Source: UBA2428 sp002343545 (GTDB taxonomy: Bacteria; Bdellovibrionota; UBA2428). From it: DNA of 64,000 bases. Shown here in pieces: positions 42,695 to 51,934 of the stretch. A program made the translations under genes and the position numbers. Within the stretch, counting starts at the first letter, position 1. Each line of letters opens with the position of its first letter. The notes below the pieces were generated by a model. That model ran no database searches, had not been told where the DNA came from, and saw only the letters and a list, made by a program, of their open reading frames with translations. The DNA lies in NCBI GenBank assembly GCA_937952285.1, contig CALFZE010000104.1, positions 17,786 through 81,785 of the forward strand, read 5' to 3'.

Positions 42695-43492
42695 TCAGTT
42701 CCAGGTAACGGGGTACTTGCCGGAGCCCGAGCGCTCGTCGTTGTTGACGACCACGCTTAAGCGGCGCTTGAGTTCGTCGCGGTCCATCGGGCGACGACGT
42801 CCGAAGGGACCCCCGCCGAAACCGCCCAGATCCTTGCCGAAGAACTTGAGCAGGAGGTAACCCGTCACGAGCCCACCGAGATGCACGAGGTGAGCCACGC
42901 CGCCGCCCGTCTTAGGGTCGCCGTAGAAGACCGCCGAAAGGAACGTCATCGCGGCCATGAGCGCGGTGAAGTGCTTGGCCTTCATCGGAGCGATGAAGAA
43001 TACGAGGATCACGGCTTCGCCGAAAAGCATTCCGAAACCGACCATCAAGCCGTAGAGCGATCCCGAGGCGCCGATCACGGGGATCCCACCGAGTTCCGCC
43101 GCGCCACCGTAGCCGAAGAGCGAAAGCGCGAGCCAAACGATCGAGTGAAGGATGGCGCCGCCCACGGCGCAAAGCCCGTAGAACCAGAGGAAGCGTTTCG
43201 TACCCCAACGTCGCTCAAGCTCCGATCCCATCGTGTAGAGGACGAGCGCGTTGAGCATGAGATGCCCCATCCCCCCGTGGAGGAAGGGGTAAGTCAGGAT
43301 CTGCCAAAGACGTCCGGAGAAGAAGGCCTCGGGACTGAACCCCAGCCAGTAGGTGGCCGACACGCCCAAAAAGTTTTCGAGACTGAGCTGAAGCACGAAG
43401 CCCACCGCGATCGCGATGAGCAAACCCTTCACGGCGGGCGTCAAGCGCGGCTGAAACGCCGCCCCGAAGCCACCTTGACCGTAGGCGTTCAT
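42695..43492 (-). CDS. Rhomboid-family intramembrane serine protease
   Basis: The 265-aa protein has six hydrophobic segments and the rhomboid catalytic features: GASGS with S143 and a HLGGLVTG segment with H204, plus the conserved HGGMGHLMLNALVLYTMG loop and ERRWGTKRFL. It cleaves transmembrane helices of substrate proteins in the inner membrane. The soluble C-terminal tail (about 50 aa) is Gly/Arg-rich. The start overlaps the stop of the gene before it (ATGA), coupling it to a small secreted protein that might be a substrate or partner. Confidence 0.92.
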   Translation of the reverse strand: MNAYGQGGFGAAFQPRLTPAVKGLLIAIAVGFVLQLSLENFLGVSATYWLGFSPEAFFSGRLWQILTYPFLHGGMGHLMLNALVLYTMGSELERRWGTKRFLWFYGLCAVGGAILHSIVWLALSLFGYGGAAELGGIPVIGASGSLYGLMVGFGMLFGEAVILVFFIAPMKAKHFTALMAAMTFLSAVFYGDPKTGGGVAHLVHLGGLVTGYLLLKFFGKDLGGFGGGPFGRRRPMDRDELKRRLSVVVNNDERSGSGKYPVTWN

Positions 43493-43815
43493 AAGAGGGT
43501 CGCTCCCTTCTCGTCCTTATTTTGTTCGAGCGCGTCCAAACTTTCGTCGGACAAATCGTAATAAAGGAAAGAGCGAATCGAGTCGGGCAGGAGGTCCGCT
43601 TCCCACTCCACGAAACCCGCGGCCGCTCCGAGGGGCACCTCTTCGGCGGCGGCGAGTCGCTCCTGTTCGAGTTGGTTTTCGAGGGACTGAAGCCCTTCGA
43701 GGAGCTGCCGAACCGGAATCGAGGAACGGGCCGAACCCGCGAACGCGGAGGCCGAGGCCAAGACGGCAAAAAGCCCGAAGCAGATTTTATGCATCCACTT
43801 CAGGCTTTTCGACAT
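43489..43815 (-). CDS. Small secreted protein, unknown function, coupled to rhomboid gene
   Basis: The 108-aa frame has a signal peptide (KICFGLFAVLASASAFA); the start may be ATG at 43815 or the second Met eight codons later. The mature part of about 80 residues is acidic and helical (LLEGLQSLENQLEQERLAAAEE), with no cysteine. The stop overlaps the rhomboid ATG. No family was recognised. It is expected to be periplasmic. Confidence 0.7.
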   Translation of the reverse strand: MSKSLKWMHKICFGLFAVLASASAFAGSARSSIPVRQLLEGLQSLENQLEQERLAAAEEVPLGAAAGFVEWEADLLPDSIRSFLYYDLSDESLDALEQNKDEKGATLL

Positions 43816-43846
43816 AGGGCTTGGATCTTACACGAAAAATCGTGCT

Positions 43847-44656
43847 TTAGAACACTCGGGCCAATTCGATGTAGTACGCGCCGCCCTTCTTCGACATGAG
43901 CGTGAAGCCCTTGCCGAAGGCCGAGGGACCGTGGCTGAAGCCCACTTCGATGCTCGTGTCCCAGATCGCCGGGCTCGAGTAAGCCACGCCGTAGGAGTGG
44001 TAGAAGCGGTGCTTGAACGAACCTTCCGTAGCGCCCTGGGCCGCCAGAACGAGCGCGCCGTCAACGGTCCAGTTGAGGTTCGCCGAGAAGGATTCCGAGA
44101 TTTGGTAGCTCGGGAGGAACTCGAGCACGTGCGAGTAGATCGCGTTACCCGTGCGCTTGTCGCCCGCTTCGCCCGTCGAGAGGACTTGGTAGCGATTGCG
44201 CAGAAGGCCGGCCGAAAGGGTCAAACGGCCCAAGATGTTCAGCTTGCTGTCCAAGAACGAACGCGAGATGTCCGGACGGACCGAAAGCGTACCGAACGAG
44301 CCGGCTTCTTGCAGAGCCATCGTCGTCGGCAACGCGTAGCGGTACATCATGCCGACCTTCCAAGCGCCGACGCGAGCGAGCGAATTGTCACGCAGGTAGA
44401 TACGAGCGTAGGTGTGCGAAGCCGAAACCGCGCTCTTGCCACCCGTCGTCAAGTTGAAGTCCGTGCGGAGCTCGGGGATGAGGGAGTAACGATCGTTGAT
44501 CTTAACGGTGTTCGCCAAGTAAACGAGACCCGAGAAGTCGCCGACGACGGATTCAAAGGTGTTCCCCATCAAGAGAACGACCGTGGTAGGGCCGGCGAAA
44601 ACGGGCGCCTGGGAAAGGCCCAAAGCCAAAGCAATAATCTTCGAAATCTGTTTCAT
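43847..44656 (-). CDS. Predicted outer-membrane beta-barrel protein
   Basis: The 269-aa product has a signal peptide (MKQISKIIALALGLSQAPVFA) and an alternating aromatic/polar pattern through the mature part (YSLIPELRTDFNLTT, LGRLTLSAGLLRNRYQV, FSANLNWTVDGALVL). It ends in an aromatic residue (ELARVF) as expected for a barrel's last strand. It is therefore likely an outer-membrane protein; function and strand count are not certain. GAGGAG lies just before the ATG. It is separated from the next minus-strand gene by 31 bp. Confidence 0.75.
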   Translation of the reverse strand: MKQISKIIALALGLSQAPVFAGPTTVVLLMGNTFESVVGDFSGLVYLANTVKINDRYSLIPELRTDFNLTTGGKSAVSASHTYARIYLRDNSLARVGAWKVGMMYRYALPTTMALQEAGSFGTLSVRPDISRSFLDSKLNILGRLTLSAGLLRNRYQVLSTGEAGDKRTGNAIYSHVLEFLPSYQISESFSANLNWTVDGALVLAAQGATEGSFKHRFYHSYGVAYSSPAIWDTSIEVGFSHGPSAFGKGFTLMSKKGGAYYIELARVF

Positions 44657-44800
44657 AATCTCCTCGAAAAATTCCCCTAAAATTGCGGTCGGGCGCCAAC
44701 CTCAAACGGTTTACGCCCTCAGTCAAGGTGCAAGGTACAAGGAAAGGCTCTTAAAGACAGCGAAAGCCGCATATTGAGCCCATCAAAAGCTCGATATGAC

Positions 44801-44847
44801 AAAAAACGCCTACGCCCTTCCGTTTGAGCGGAGGGGCGAGGCTTTTT
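44801..44847. terminator. Bidirectional intrinsic terminator downstream of enolase
   Basis: A long stem with a small loop (GCCT, CGCCC and CCG paired with CGG, GGGCG and AGGC, one bulged A) is flanked by AAAAAA on the left and TTTTT on the right. On the minus strand it gives a U-tract right after the hairpin, ending the enolase transcript. On the plus strand the other U-tract would serve antisense transcripts. Confidence 0.85.
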
Positions 44848-44852
44848 CTGGC

Positions 44853-46136
<1,284 letters not shown>

Positions 46137-46211
46137 AAGTGCCCACAGGGATAGCACGACGGCCGGAGCAGGCAACGCCCCCACTGGGACAGGCTCAACG
46201 ACTTGGCGCGG

Positions 46212-46256
46212 AAAATGCTTGGGCCGATCCTGTCCCACGGACGGGATCGGCCCAAG
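46212..46256 (-). terminator. Leader hairpin of element B with U-tract on the minus strand
   Basis: Read on the minus strand, the stem GGATCGGCCCAAG is followed by CATTTT (46217-46212). This repeats the situation at element A, where the opposite strand also ends in a U-tract (GCAGTTTTT). It could end transcripts antisense to element B or read-through from the minus-strand operon ending at 46488. Confidence 0.5.
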
Positions 46257-46282
46257 GAAGGACCCCTTGAAAGGAGGTCCTT
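46218..46282 (+). promoter_or_regulatory. Leader hairpin plus Shine-Dalgarno-sequestering hairpin of microprotein B
   Basis: Arms CTTGGGCCGATCC and GGATCGGCCCAAG pair over 13 bp and extend inward through GTCC/GGAC. The next stem, AAGGACC with GGTCCTT, continues as CCT/AGG around a TGAA loop with one bulged A. The GGAGG (46273-46277) five nt before the ATG is inside this stem, as in element A. Confidence 0.65.
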
Positions 46283-46423
46283 ATGCAAGACTGGCAGTTA
46301 GCCCTGCTTATCCTGCAAGTACTGAGAGAACTAGCAGTGTTGCTAGTTCTCCTTTCGGCGAAAGCCGAAAGGCTCTTGAGTCGTAAAAACCGAAGAAAGC
46401 GTCGATCCTCGCGGTCAAGCTAA
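46283..46423 (+). CDS. Leu-rich, Arg-tailed microprotein B (element B)
   Basis: The 46-aa product starts MQDWQLALLILQVLRELAVL, has a hydrophobic Leu/Val core to about residue 26, and ends in a basic tail (RKNRRKRRSSRSS). It shares with microprotein A the DxQLAL-ILQVLR-LA core, the AK and LLS positions and the Arg-rich end, with one extra codon in the middle. GGAGG is five nt before the ATG. It lies between the divergent eno and a convergent operon end, so it is a stand-alone gene and not a leader peptide of a downstream gene. Function unknown; membrane association or nucleic-acid binding are both possible. Confidence 0.68.
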   Translation: MQDWQLALLILQVLRELAVLLVLLSAKAERLLSRKNRRKRRSSRSS

Positions 46424-46487
46424 ACCGACGTTCGGCGTGATCCGAACCTAGCGGGCAAGGAAAGCCCCATTCCGTCCGGGGGACGCC

Positions 46488-47882
46488 TTACTTGTTGTAA
46501 TAGGGATCTTCGACGCTCTGACCGTCCGACTTCAACCGAAGTCCCGGAGCGAGAATCGCGTTGGGATCGTTCGCGTTAGCCCAAGGCGGCAACGGAAGTT
46601 TGTTGTCCTCCGTAAAGGCGCGATGATTGTAGTTGAAGTTTTTCGGTCGTTCCCAAACTCGGAGGTCTCCGTTTGCGTCCCGCATGACCTCCCAGCGGCG
46701 GCCGGAAACGGGATTCACCCACACCGCGGATGAGAATTGTTCCTCACCACGGAAATCGAGCCCAAAACCCGAAAGCTCCGGGCTCGAGTTAGGGTTCGAC
46801 GCTCGAAAGCGTGCGACCTCCTGTCCGAACTCCGAGTCCGCCGGAAGCCGTTTGGCGAAGCCTTCCCGTAGCAATTTTTCCGTCTCGCTTCGCTGGGCGT
46901 TCGACAAAAGTTCGAGATTCCCGAAGCCGTTCTTAGCCTTGTACCACGGCAAGCTTTCGGCAATGTACTCCGCCTTCTGCTCTATCTGCTCTTCGGTCCA
47001 CTCCGGAAAGCGTTTCCGAATCTCGCGGAGGTAGTGCTCTTTGACGAGCGGGCGCTCGGGATCAACGTCGAGAGTCGCATCCGTGATGATGAGGTCCTTG
47101 GGATCGACAGGCGACTCGAGCGGCCTGCCCTCTTTCACTTCGTGTTTAAGAACGACGCTCGGGACATTGTCGCAGGCGAGTCCGAACTCGCGTCTATCGG
47201 GGATGGGTAAATCGACTCGGTCGAGGGTCGAGGCACCTTCGGGTATCACAATCGCAAAACTCGCCGTACCGATCTTGAGATAGAAAGTGAGCACACGTGG
47301 CTGTCCAGGTACCGAGGCTTTCGCAACGACCAAGTTCACTACCTCTGCGGTGCCTACATGGTCGCCAGTCAGTGCCTCGGGCACCTTTTGGGCAGCCACA
47401 TTTCTTCGCAAGGCATAAACCTTATCGAGAAGCGCGAAAAACTTCGCAGCCGGCTCGGGCCGATTGCGATCAAATGTTTCGAGCTCGGCCTCCAAGGCCT
47501 TGAGCTTGTCTTTATCCTGCTTGTACTTGGAGGCACGTTCGGACAAAAAGCCCCTCAATCGAGCGTTCAGAGGGGCGAGATTTTTGGGATCGAAGTTTCC
47601 GACCTGTCCGAGCGTGGCCCCCAAGGCGTTCACAAAGTTTGTCGGCTTCAAAGTGTCACGACGAGTGAACTCGCCGTCGATGTTCCCTGCGAACCAATGC
47701 CGGGCACAAAGAATGTCGCAAAGTCCGCGAGAAGGGTGATCCAGAGAGAGAGCCTCTTTTGTGTCCGCTCCACAAAGCTGCGGGGACTGGCCCGACTTGA
47801 CGAGTTCCTCGATGACTTTCTTCTCATGCGCGGATCCGTGGGACACGGCAAAGAGCACGAAAAGTCCGATGAGAGCTTTCAT
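46488..47882 (-). CDS. Secreted protein of unknown function
   Basis: The 464-aa product has an approximately 18-aa signal peptide (MKALIGLFVLFAVSHGSA). The mature N-terminal 40 residues contain three Cys (LCGADT, CDILCARHW). A helical region follows (ERASKYKQDKDKLKALEAEL), then a beta-rich middle, and a C-terminal tail with WVNPVSGRRWEVMRD and NYNHRAFTEDN. No family was recognised. It is the last gene of a minus-strand unit behind an orphan CpaF-type ATPase and another secreted protein (7-bp gap), so it may be linked to that ATPase's function. Confidence 0.78.
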   Translation of the reverse strand: MKALIGLFVLFAVSHGSAHEKKVIEELVKSGQSPQLCGADTKEALSLDHPSRGLCDILCARHWFAGNIDGEFTRRDTLKPTNFVNALGATLGQVGNFDPKNLAPLNARLRGFLSERASKYKQDKDKLKALEAELETFDRNRPEPAAKFFALLDKVYALRRNVAAQKVPEALTGDHVGTAEVVNLVVAKASVPGQPRVLTFYLKIGTASFAIVIPEGASTLDRVDLPIPDRREFGLACDNVPSVVLKHEVKEGRPLESPVDPKDLIITDATLDVDPERPLVKEHYLREIRKRFPEWTEEQIEQKAEYIAESLPWYKAKNGFGNLELLSNAQRSETEKLLREGFAKRLPADSEFGQEVARFRASNPNSSPELSGFGLDFRGEEQFSSAVWVNPVSGRRWEVMRDANGDLRVWERPKNFNYNHRAFTEDNKLPLPPWANANDPNAILAPGLRLKSDGQSVEDPYYNK

Positions 47883-47889
47883 TGTCTAC

Positions 47890-48441
47890 CTATTCGTAGA
47901 ATTTGGCGCGGGTGGGGTCGTACTTCTCTTCTTCCGGCTTCCACTTCGGATCGACGAAACGTTTGTACTTGCGGTTCAGGCGACTCAGCAGCAGCGAGCC
48001 TTCGCGGCCGCCGAGCTCCTCGCCGACGAGGTCGGCGATTTGATCCGCGGAAACGCCGCGACGTTCGCGGGCCATTTTGCCGCGCAGGTTTTCGAGGATC
48101 TTTTGCGTGAGGAGCGAAGTGAAGCGCTCGTCTTCGATCGTGAGATAACCCGCGTCCGTCCAAGCCTTGCGGTTGCGCTCGAACTCCTTGATCTGCACGT
48201 CGAGCATGGCTTCGCCGATCCGGAAGGCGTCCGCGGGCTTCTGCGGCAGCAACCGCTCGATCTCTTCTTCGAAGAATTCCGCGAGGCCGCCGGACTCGAT
48301 TTCGTTGAGCGAAACGGACTTCGCCGCCGGGATCGCTTCCGTCGTCTCGTTGCTCGGCTTGCGCTTCGCGTTCTTGCCGTTCGCGACCGCGTCGGAAAAG
48401 ACGAGCGTGGCGAGGGAGAGAGCGAGAAGAGTCGAAATCAT
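47890..48441 (-). CDS. Secreted helical protein of unknown function
   Basis: The ATG at 48441, two bp after the CpaF stop codon, gives 183 residues; the frame is open upstream only inside cpaF. Residues 1-20 look like a signal peptide (MISTLLALSLATLVFSDAVA). The mature part is charged and mainly helical (SLNEIESGGLAEFFEEEIERLL, ending KPEEEKYDPTRAKFYE). No cysteines and no known family. Its placement directly after the CpaF-like gene suggests a periplasmic partner of that ATPase, an inference only. Confidence 0.76.
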   Translation of the reverse strand: MISTLLALSLATLVFSDAVANGKNAKRKPSNETTEAIPAAKSVSLNEIESGGLAEFFEEEIERLLPQKPADAFRIGEAMLDVQIKEFERNRKAWTDAGYLTIEDERFTSLLTQKILENLRGKMARERRGVSADQIADLVGEELGGREGSLLLSRLNRKYKRFVDPKWKPEEEKYDPTRAKFYE

Positions 48442-48443
48442 CG

Positions 48444-49574
48444 TTAAGCCGCCTTCTTGTTCTGGAACGCCTGCAACGGATACGGGATACCCGACGTTTG
48501 GATCATATCCGCAAAACTCGGCACGTAACCGTGCGCGATGTGCGCCCCGATGATTTTGCCCTCGGAGCTCATGCCGGTCTGCTTGAAGGAAAAGATATCT
48601 TTCATGATGTAGCGACCCATGTCGTCGACCCCCACACACTCCGAAATGTAGGTCGTGCGGCGGCTGCCGTCGCGCAGACGGTTGGCCTGGACGACGATAT
48701 GGATCGCGTCGGCGACTTGCGAGCGGATGACGTGCGCCGGCACGCCCGTATCACCGAGCATGCAGAGCGTTTCGAGACGGTTCATGGCCTGGAAAGGGTT
48801 ATTCGCGTGGAGCGTGCCCATCGATCCGTCGTGGCCCGTATTCATGGCCTGCACGAGATCCATGGCTTCCTCGCCGCGGACTTCGCCGACGATGATGCGG
48901 TCCGGACGCAAGCGAAGCGACGCCTTGACGAGCTGCTTGATGTTGATGGCGCCCTTGCCTTCGTGGTCGCCGTGCTTGGTCTCGAACTGCACGACGTGAT
49001 TCGATTTGATCTGAAGCTCGGCCGTGTCTTCGATGATGAGCAGGCGTTCGTTGCCCGGGATGCGGGACCCGAGCACGTTCAGCAGAGTCGTTTTGCCCGA
49101 GCCCGTGCCGCCGCTCACGAGGATGTTGCGCTTGAGCACGACGCAGAGATCGAGGAAGCGGGCCATGTCGACGCTCATCGAACCGAAGTTGATGAGATCC
49201 TTGAGCCCGAGTTTTTCTTTGGAGAATTTGCGGATCGCCATGGTCGATCCGCCCTTCGAGCAAGGCGGCGTCACGGCGCAAATACGCGAGCCGTCGGGGA
49301 GGCGCGCGTCCAGGATGGGTTCGCGGTCCGAGATCGGCTTGCCGACGAACTGCGAGATGTTCCGGATCGCCGCGAGCAGCGACGCTTCGGTGTCGAACTC
49401 GCACTCGGTCTTGTAGATCTTCCCTTTGCGTTCGATGAAGATCGTTTTGGGACCGTTGATCATGATTTCGGTCACGGTCGGATCGGCGATGAGCTCCGCC
49501 ACGGGCTTCAGGAACTCCCGTACGGTATCCTCGAAGATGGAATTCGGGATCTGGCCCGAGCCGCCGCCGCTCAC
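48444..49574 (-). CDS. CpaF/TadA-type secretion ATPase
   Basis: The 376-aa protein is a VirB11/CpaF-like hexameric ATPase: an N-terminal domain (IADPTVTEIMINGPKTIFIERKG), Walker A GGTGSGKT (155-162), acidic LLIIEDTAELQ (Walker B-like region), the His-box GSMGTLHANNPFQAMNRLE and the arginine-rich LRLRPDRIIVGEVRG. In Tad/Flp pilus and other systems it powers pilus assembly at the inner membrane. No TadB/TadC, CpaE or pilin genes are nearby. It starts with GTG and lies between a 111-aa protein and two secreted proteins. Confidence 0.92.
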   Translation of the reverse strand: MSGGGSGQIPNSIFEDTVREFLKPVAELIADPTVTEIMINGPKTIFIERKGKIYKTECEFDTEASLLAAIRNISQFVGKPISDREPILDARLPDGSRICAVTPPCSKGGSTMAIRKFSKEKLGLKDLINFGSMSVDMARFLDLCVVLKRNILVSGGTGSGKTTLLNVLGSRIPGNERLLIIEDTAELQIKSNHVVQFETKHGDHEGKGAINIKQLVKASLRLRPDRIIVGEVRGEEAMDLVQAMNTGHDGSMGTLHANNPFQAMNRLETLCMLGDTGVPAHVIRSQVADAIHIVVQANRLRDGSRRTTYISECVGVDDMGRYIMKDIFSFKQTGMSSEGKIIGAHIAHGYVPSFADMIQTSGIPYPLQAFQNKKAA

Positions 49575-49584
49575 GTCGAAATCC

Positions 49585-49920
49585 TCAGGCGTTCGCGATC
49601 TTCCAGCGCAGGCGCACCGTCTGCACGGGGGACTCCGTCTCGACCCAGCACTTCATCGAGCGCACGAGGTAGTGGAGCATGCAGTAGATTCGCTCCTGGC
49701 TCATCTCGCGCACGAAGGCCTGGCGTTCGTCGTAACGACCGCGGCTCGTCATCGAGAAGACGCGACCGAGATCCGCGACGGCATCACGTCCGTAGAGACG
49801 GACGAGGGCTTTCATTTCGTGTTTGGGGACCTTGTAGAATTCGGCGAGCTTCCCGTTTTCGGAGAGGCACTGCAGGACCGATTCCCAAGCGCGGTCTTCC
49901 CTGAGGTCTAAAAGTTCCAT
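49585..49920 (-). CDS. Small cytoplasmic protein of unknown function preceding cpaF-like gene
   Basis: The ATG at 49920 sits behind AAGGAGGAAAG and gives 111 residues; an in-frame ATG upstream at 49962 lacks a comparable site. It is helical and charged (LREDRAWESVLQCLSENGKLAEFY, GRYDERQAFVREMSQERIYCMLHYLVRSM), with no signal peptide. It is followed 10 bp later by the CpaF-like gene. No family was recognised. It may be a small regulator or adaptor of that ATPase, on position alone. Confidence 0.78.
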   Translation of the reverse strand: MELLDLREDRAWESVLQCLSENGKLAEFYKVPKHEMKALVRLYGRDAVADLGRVFSMTSRGRYDERQAFVREMSQERIYCMLHYLVRSMKCWVETESPVQTVRLRWKIANA

Positions 49921-50010
49921 CTTTCCTCCTTGGTTCCCCGAATGATTCCGGGGTCCCGACAAGGTTAAGATCGGAAGAAGAACGCCTCAGCTTGAGCCGC
50001 CGAGAGCAGA

Positions 50011-50055
50011 AACAAACAAAAAAAGCCCGGATCCCGCGCGGGACCCAGGCTTTCG
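50011..50055 (-). terminator. Intrinsic terminator of rpmB
   Basis: On the minus strand a long GC-rich stem centred on CCCGCGCGGG (50033-50042), with AGCC/GGCT outer arms, is followed by TTTTTTTGTTTGTT. It ends the rpmB transcript 22 bp after its stop codon, so rpmB is separate from the operon starting at 49920. Confidence 0.88.
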
Positions 50056-50076
50056 ATTCGAAGATTGGAAAAGCGC

Positions 50077-50298
50077 TTAGCGGGCGGCTTTTTCGAGGGT
50101 CTTCTTGAGACCGATCTTCGTGATCGTGCGGAGAGCCGACGTCGAGACCTTGACGGTCATCCAACGACCCGTCGACTCGTCGAAAATCCGCTTCTTGCGG
50201 AGGTTCGGGAGCTGACGCATTTTCGTCTTCCGGTTCGAGTGGGAGACATTGTGCCCGACGAGGGGCTTCTTACCGGTGATTTCACAAACTCGTGCCAT
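50077..50298 (-). CDS. rpmB: 50S ribosomal protein L28
   Basis: The 73-aa basic protein has the L28 pattern: ARVCEITGKKPLVGHNVSHSN, KTKMRQLPNL and KVSTSALRTITKIGL. It is a structural part of the large ribosomal subunit. The first cysteine (VCEITGKK) remains, but the second zinc-type pair is not seen. A strong terminator follows 22 bp after the stop. The gene is 20 bp downstream of mutY on the same strand and may share its promoter or use its own. Confidence 0.96.
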   Translation of the reverse strand: MARVCEITGKKPLVGHNVSHSNRKTKMRQLPNLRKKRIFDESTGRWMTVKVSTSALRTITKIGLKKTLEKAAR

Positions 50299-50318
50299 AG
50301 GGGGGCGGGATTATCCGG

Positions 50319-51392
50319 TCAGGCGTCGTTTTGCAAGACTTTGAAGAGCTTCCTCGTGAGAGTGGTCAGTGGCGATGGCAAGCCGACTTCGGGACGCCAA
50401 AAGGCGTGGCCTTCCGGAAGGGGTTGCGACCAAGAACCCGCTTCGACTCCAAAAGCTTCGAACGCCCGATGTAAAATCTGATGTTTGATAGGTTTAACTA
50501 CATGAAATTCTTTTGAAAGTGCCTCAAGCTGCCCCTCCTCGAACTGGGGTCCTAGTTCCCAAATCGGGAGTTCCCAATGTCCGGCCAGACGCCGTCCCTC
50601 GGGGATCTTACGCACCAAAATCCCACCCTGTTTCGGGTCACGAAAAATCGGCAGCAAAAGCTTCACTTTCTCGGTCGCGGCTCGCTTCTTGGGCTTGGGA
50701 AAGGCGGCTGCGGCTTCGGGGTTCGCACATTCGCATCCCGGCCGAAGCGGGCAGACCTCGCATTGAGCTTGGGCACCCGGGCGGCAGATCCGCGCCCCGA
50801 GTTCCATAAACGCTTGAGCTAAAGCCCCATGCGAACCTTTTTCTACGCGAGTCGAAATCTCTCCAACAAGTTCTAAAATTCGATCCTTATCCCCTTTTGA
50901 ATTTAAGGGATCCGGAATCTTGGCGAACCTGGAAAAGACCCGAAAAACGTTCCCGTCGACCGGAAGAACGGCATCGCCGAAAGCGATCGCGGCGACGGCG
51001 GCGGCCGTGTACGGACCAATGCCCGGAAAACTTTGCCATTCCATCGCGCGCATGGGCCATTGATGTTCGCGCGAGCGAAATTCAACCAAAAGACGAGCTG
51101 CCTTCAAAACATTGCGGGCCCGCGAATAATATCCGAGCCCGCTCCAAGCCTCCAAGACGGCCTCGTCGGGCGCGGCGGCCAAGTCCTCGATCGTGGGGAA
51201 TCGCCGCATCCACCTTTCGAAGTACGGCACGACCGAAGCCATCGTGGATTGCTGCGACATAACCTCCGAAATCCAAATTTCGTACGGATCGGGAGGATCC
51301 TTGGATCGCCAAGGCAATTCGCGACGCGAAGCGGAATACCAATCCAGGAGCGCAGGGATCTGGCGGAGAAAGCGTTCGCGCGGCATGCTCAT
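50319..51392 (-). CDS. mutY: A/G-specific adenine DNA glycosylase
   Basis: The 357-aa protein has the catalytic glutamate in SEVMSQQ (E43), the helix-hairpin-helix and Asp motif FPGIGPYTAAAVAAIAFG followed by LPVDGNVFRVFSR, and the [4Fe-4S] cluster ligands in CRPGAQAQCEVCPLRPGC. The C-terminal NUDIX-like region (GGILVRKIPEGRRLAGHWELP) reads 8-oxoguanine. It removes A mispaired with 8-oxoG. All four cluster cysteines and both catalytic residues are present. It is divergent from the gene at 51407 with only 14 bp between them. Confidence 0.95.
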   Translation of the reverse strand: MSMPRERFLRQIPALLDWYSASRRELPWRSKDPPDPYEIWISEVMSQQSTMASVVPYFERWMRRFPTIEDLAAAPDEAVLEAWSGLGYYSRARNVLKAARLLVEFRSREHQWPMRAMEWQSFPGIGPYTAAAVAAIAFGDAVLPVDGNVFRVFSRFAKIPDPLNSKGDKDRILELVGEISTRVEKGSHGALAQAFMELGARICRPGAQAQCEVCPLRPGCECANPEAAAAFPKPKKRAATEKVKLLLPIFRDPKQGGILVRKIPEGRRLAGHWELPIWELGPQFEEGQLEALSKEFHVVKPIKHQILHRAFEAFGVEAGSWSQPLPEGHAFWRPEVGLPSPLTTLTRKLFKVLQNDA

Positions 51393-51406
51393 AAAGAGGG
51401 TTCGAC

Positions 51407-51934
51407 GTGATTCTTTATCCCCATCCCACCGATCAAGCCAGTTTGGACTTCAAGGTCCAGGCCGAACTCGTTCGCGAGACCGGCCTGCGCCTGGATTTTC
51501 GCGTGGAGGGTTCGATCGATCGGCTCGAGTGGGCCGAAGAAAAACCCCGCTGGCACGAACGCCTTTGGGAGAAATCCTGTCTCGAGGCCTTCGTCGCCCT
51601 TCCCGGTCACGACGCCTACTGGGAGTGGAACTTCACCCCCGGCGGAGCCTGGGCGCTCTTCGAGTTCTCCAAGTATCGACAGCGCATCGCGGGAGCGCGC
51701 ACGGACGCCCCCCGATTCCGGCTCGAACGCGAGGCCGCAACGCTCGTCTTCTCGACCCGACTGCCCGATCCCGACTCGACGCTTTGGCGATGGGCCCTCG
51801 CCACGCGCACGCCCGTCGAGTTCTCGCTCAACGCGATCCTGAGGACGGCGGACGACGTCCAGCATTTCGCCCTAAAGCACGCGGGCGAAAAGCCCGACTT
51901 CCATCTCCGCGAAGCCTTCAGCGGCCGCGTTTGA
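51407..51934 (+). CDS. DOMON-like domain protein
   Basis: The 175-aa protein begins with GTG and shows a beta-rich pattern: LDFRVEGSIDRLEW, KPRWHERLWEKSCLEAFVAL and YWEWNFTPGGAWALFEFSKYR. This matches the bacterial DOMON-like group, single-domain beta-sandwich proteins of unknown ligand. It has no signal peptide, which is unusual for heme or sugar-binding DOMON domains. It is divergent from mutY, and its 3' end overlaps the convergent AsmA-like gene by 17 bp. Function unknown. Confidence 0.78.
   Translation: MILYPHPTDQASLDFKVQAELVRETGLRLDFRVEGSIDRLEWAEEKPRWHERLWEKSCLEAFVALPGHDAYWEWNFTPGGAWALFEFSKYRQRIAGARTDAPRFRLEREAATLVFSTRLPDPDSTLWRWALATRTPVEFSLNAILRTADDVQHFALKHAGEKPDFHLREAFSGRV

Larger units (their letters stand above)
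46211..46382 (+). repeat. Structured element B (copy 2 of 2)
   Basis: This plus-strand element aligns over its full length with the minus-strand element at 6899-7070. It has the same four hairpins in order: leader stem (46218-46256), Shine-Dalgarno stem (46258-46282), an 11-bp stem (46326-46351, loop GTGT) and a perfect 8-bp stem with a GAAA loop (46352-46371). Leader pairs 11 and 13 change from C-G and T-A in copy A to T-A and C-G here, so pairing is kept. The third stem keeps its fold while most of its bases differ. It contains most of microprotein gene B. Confidence 0.8.
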
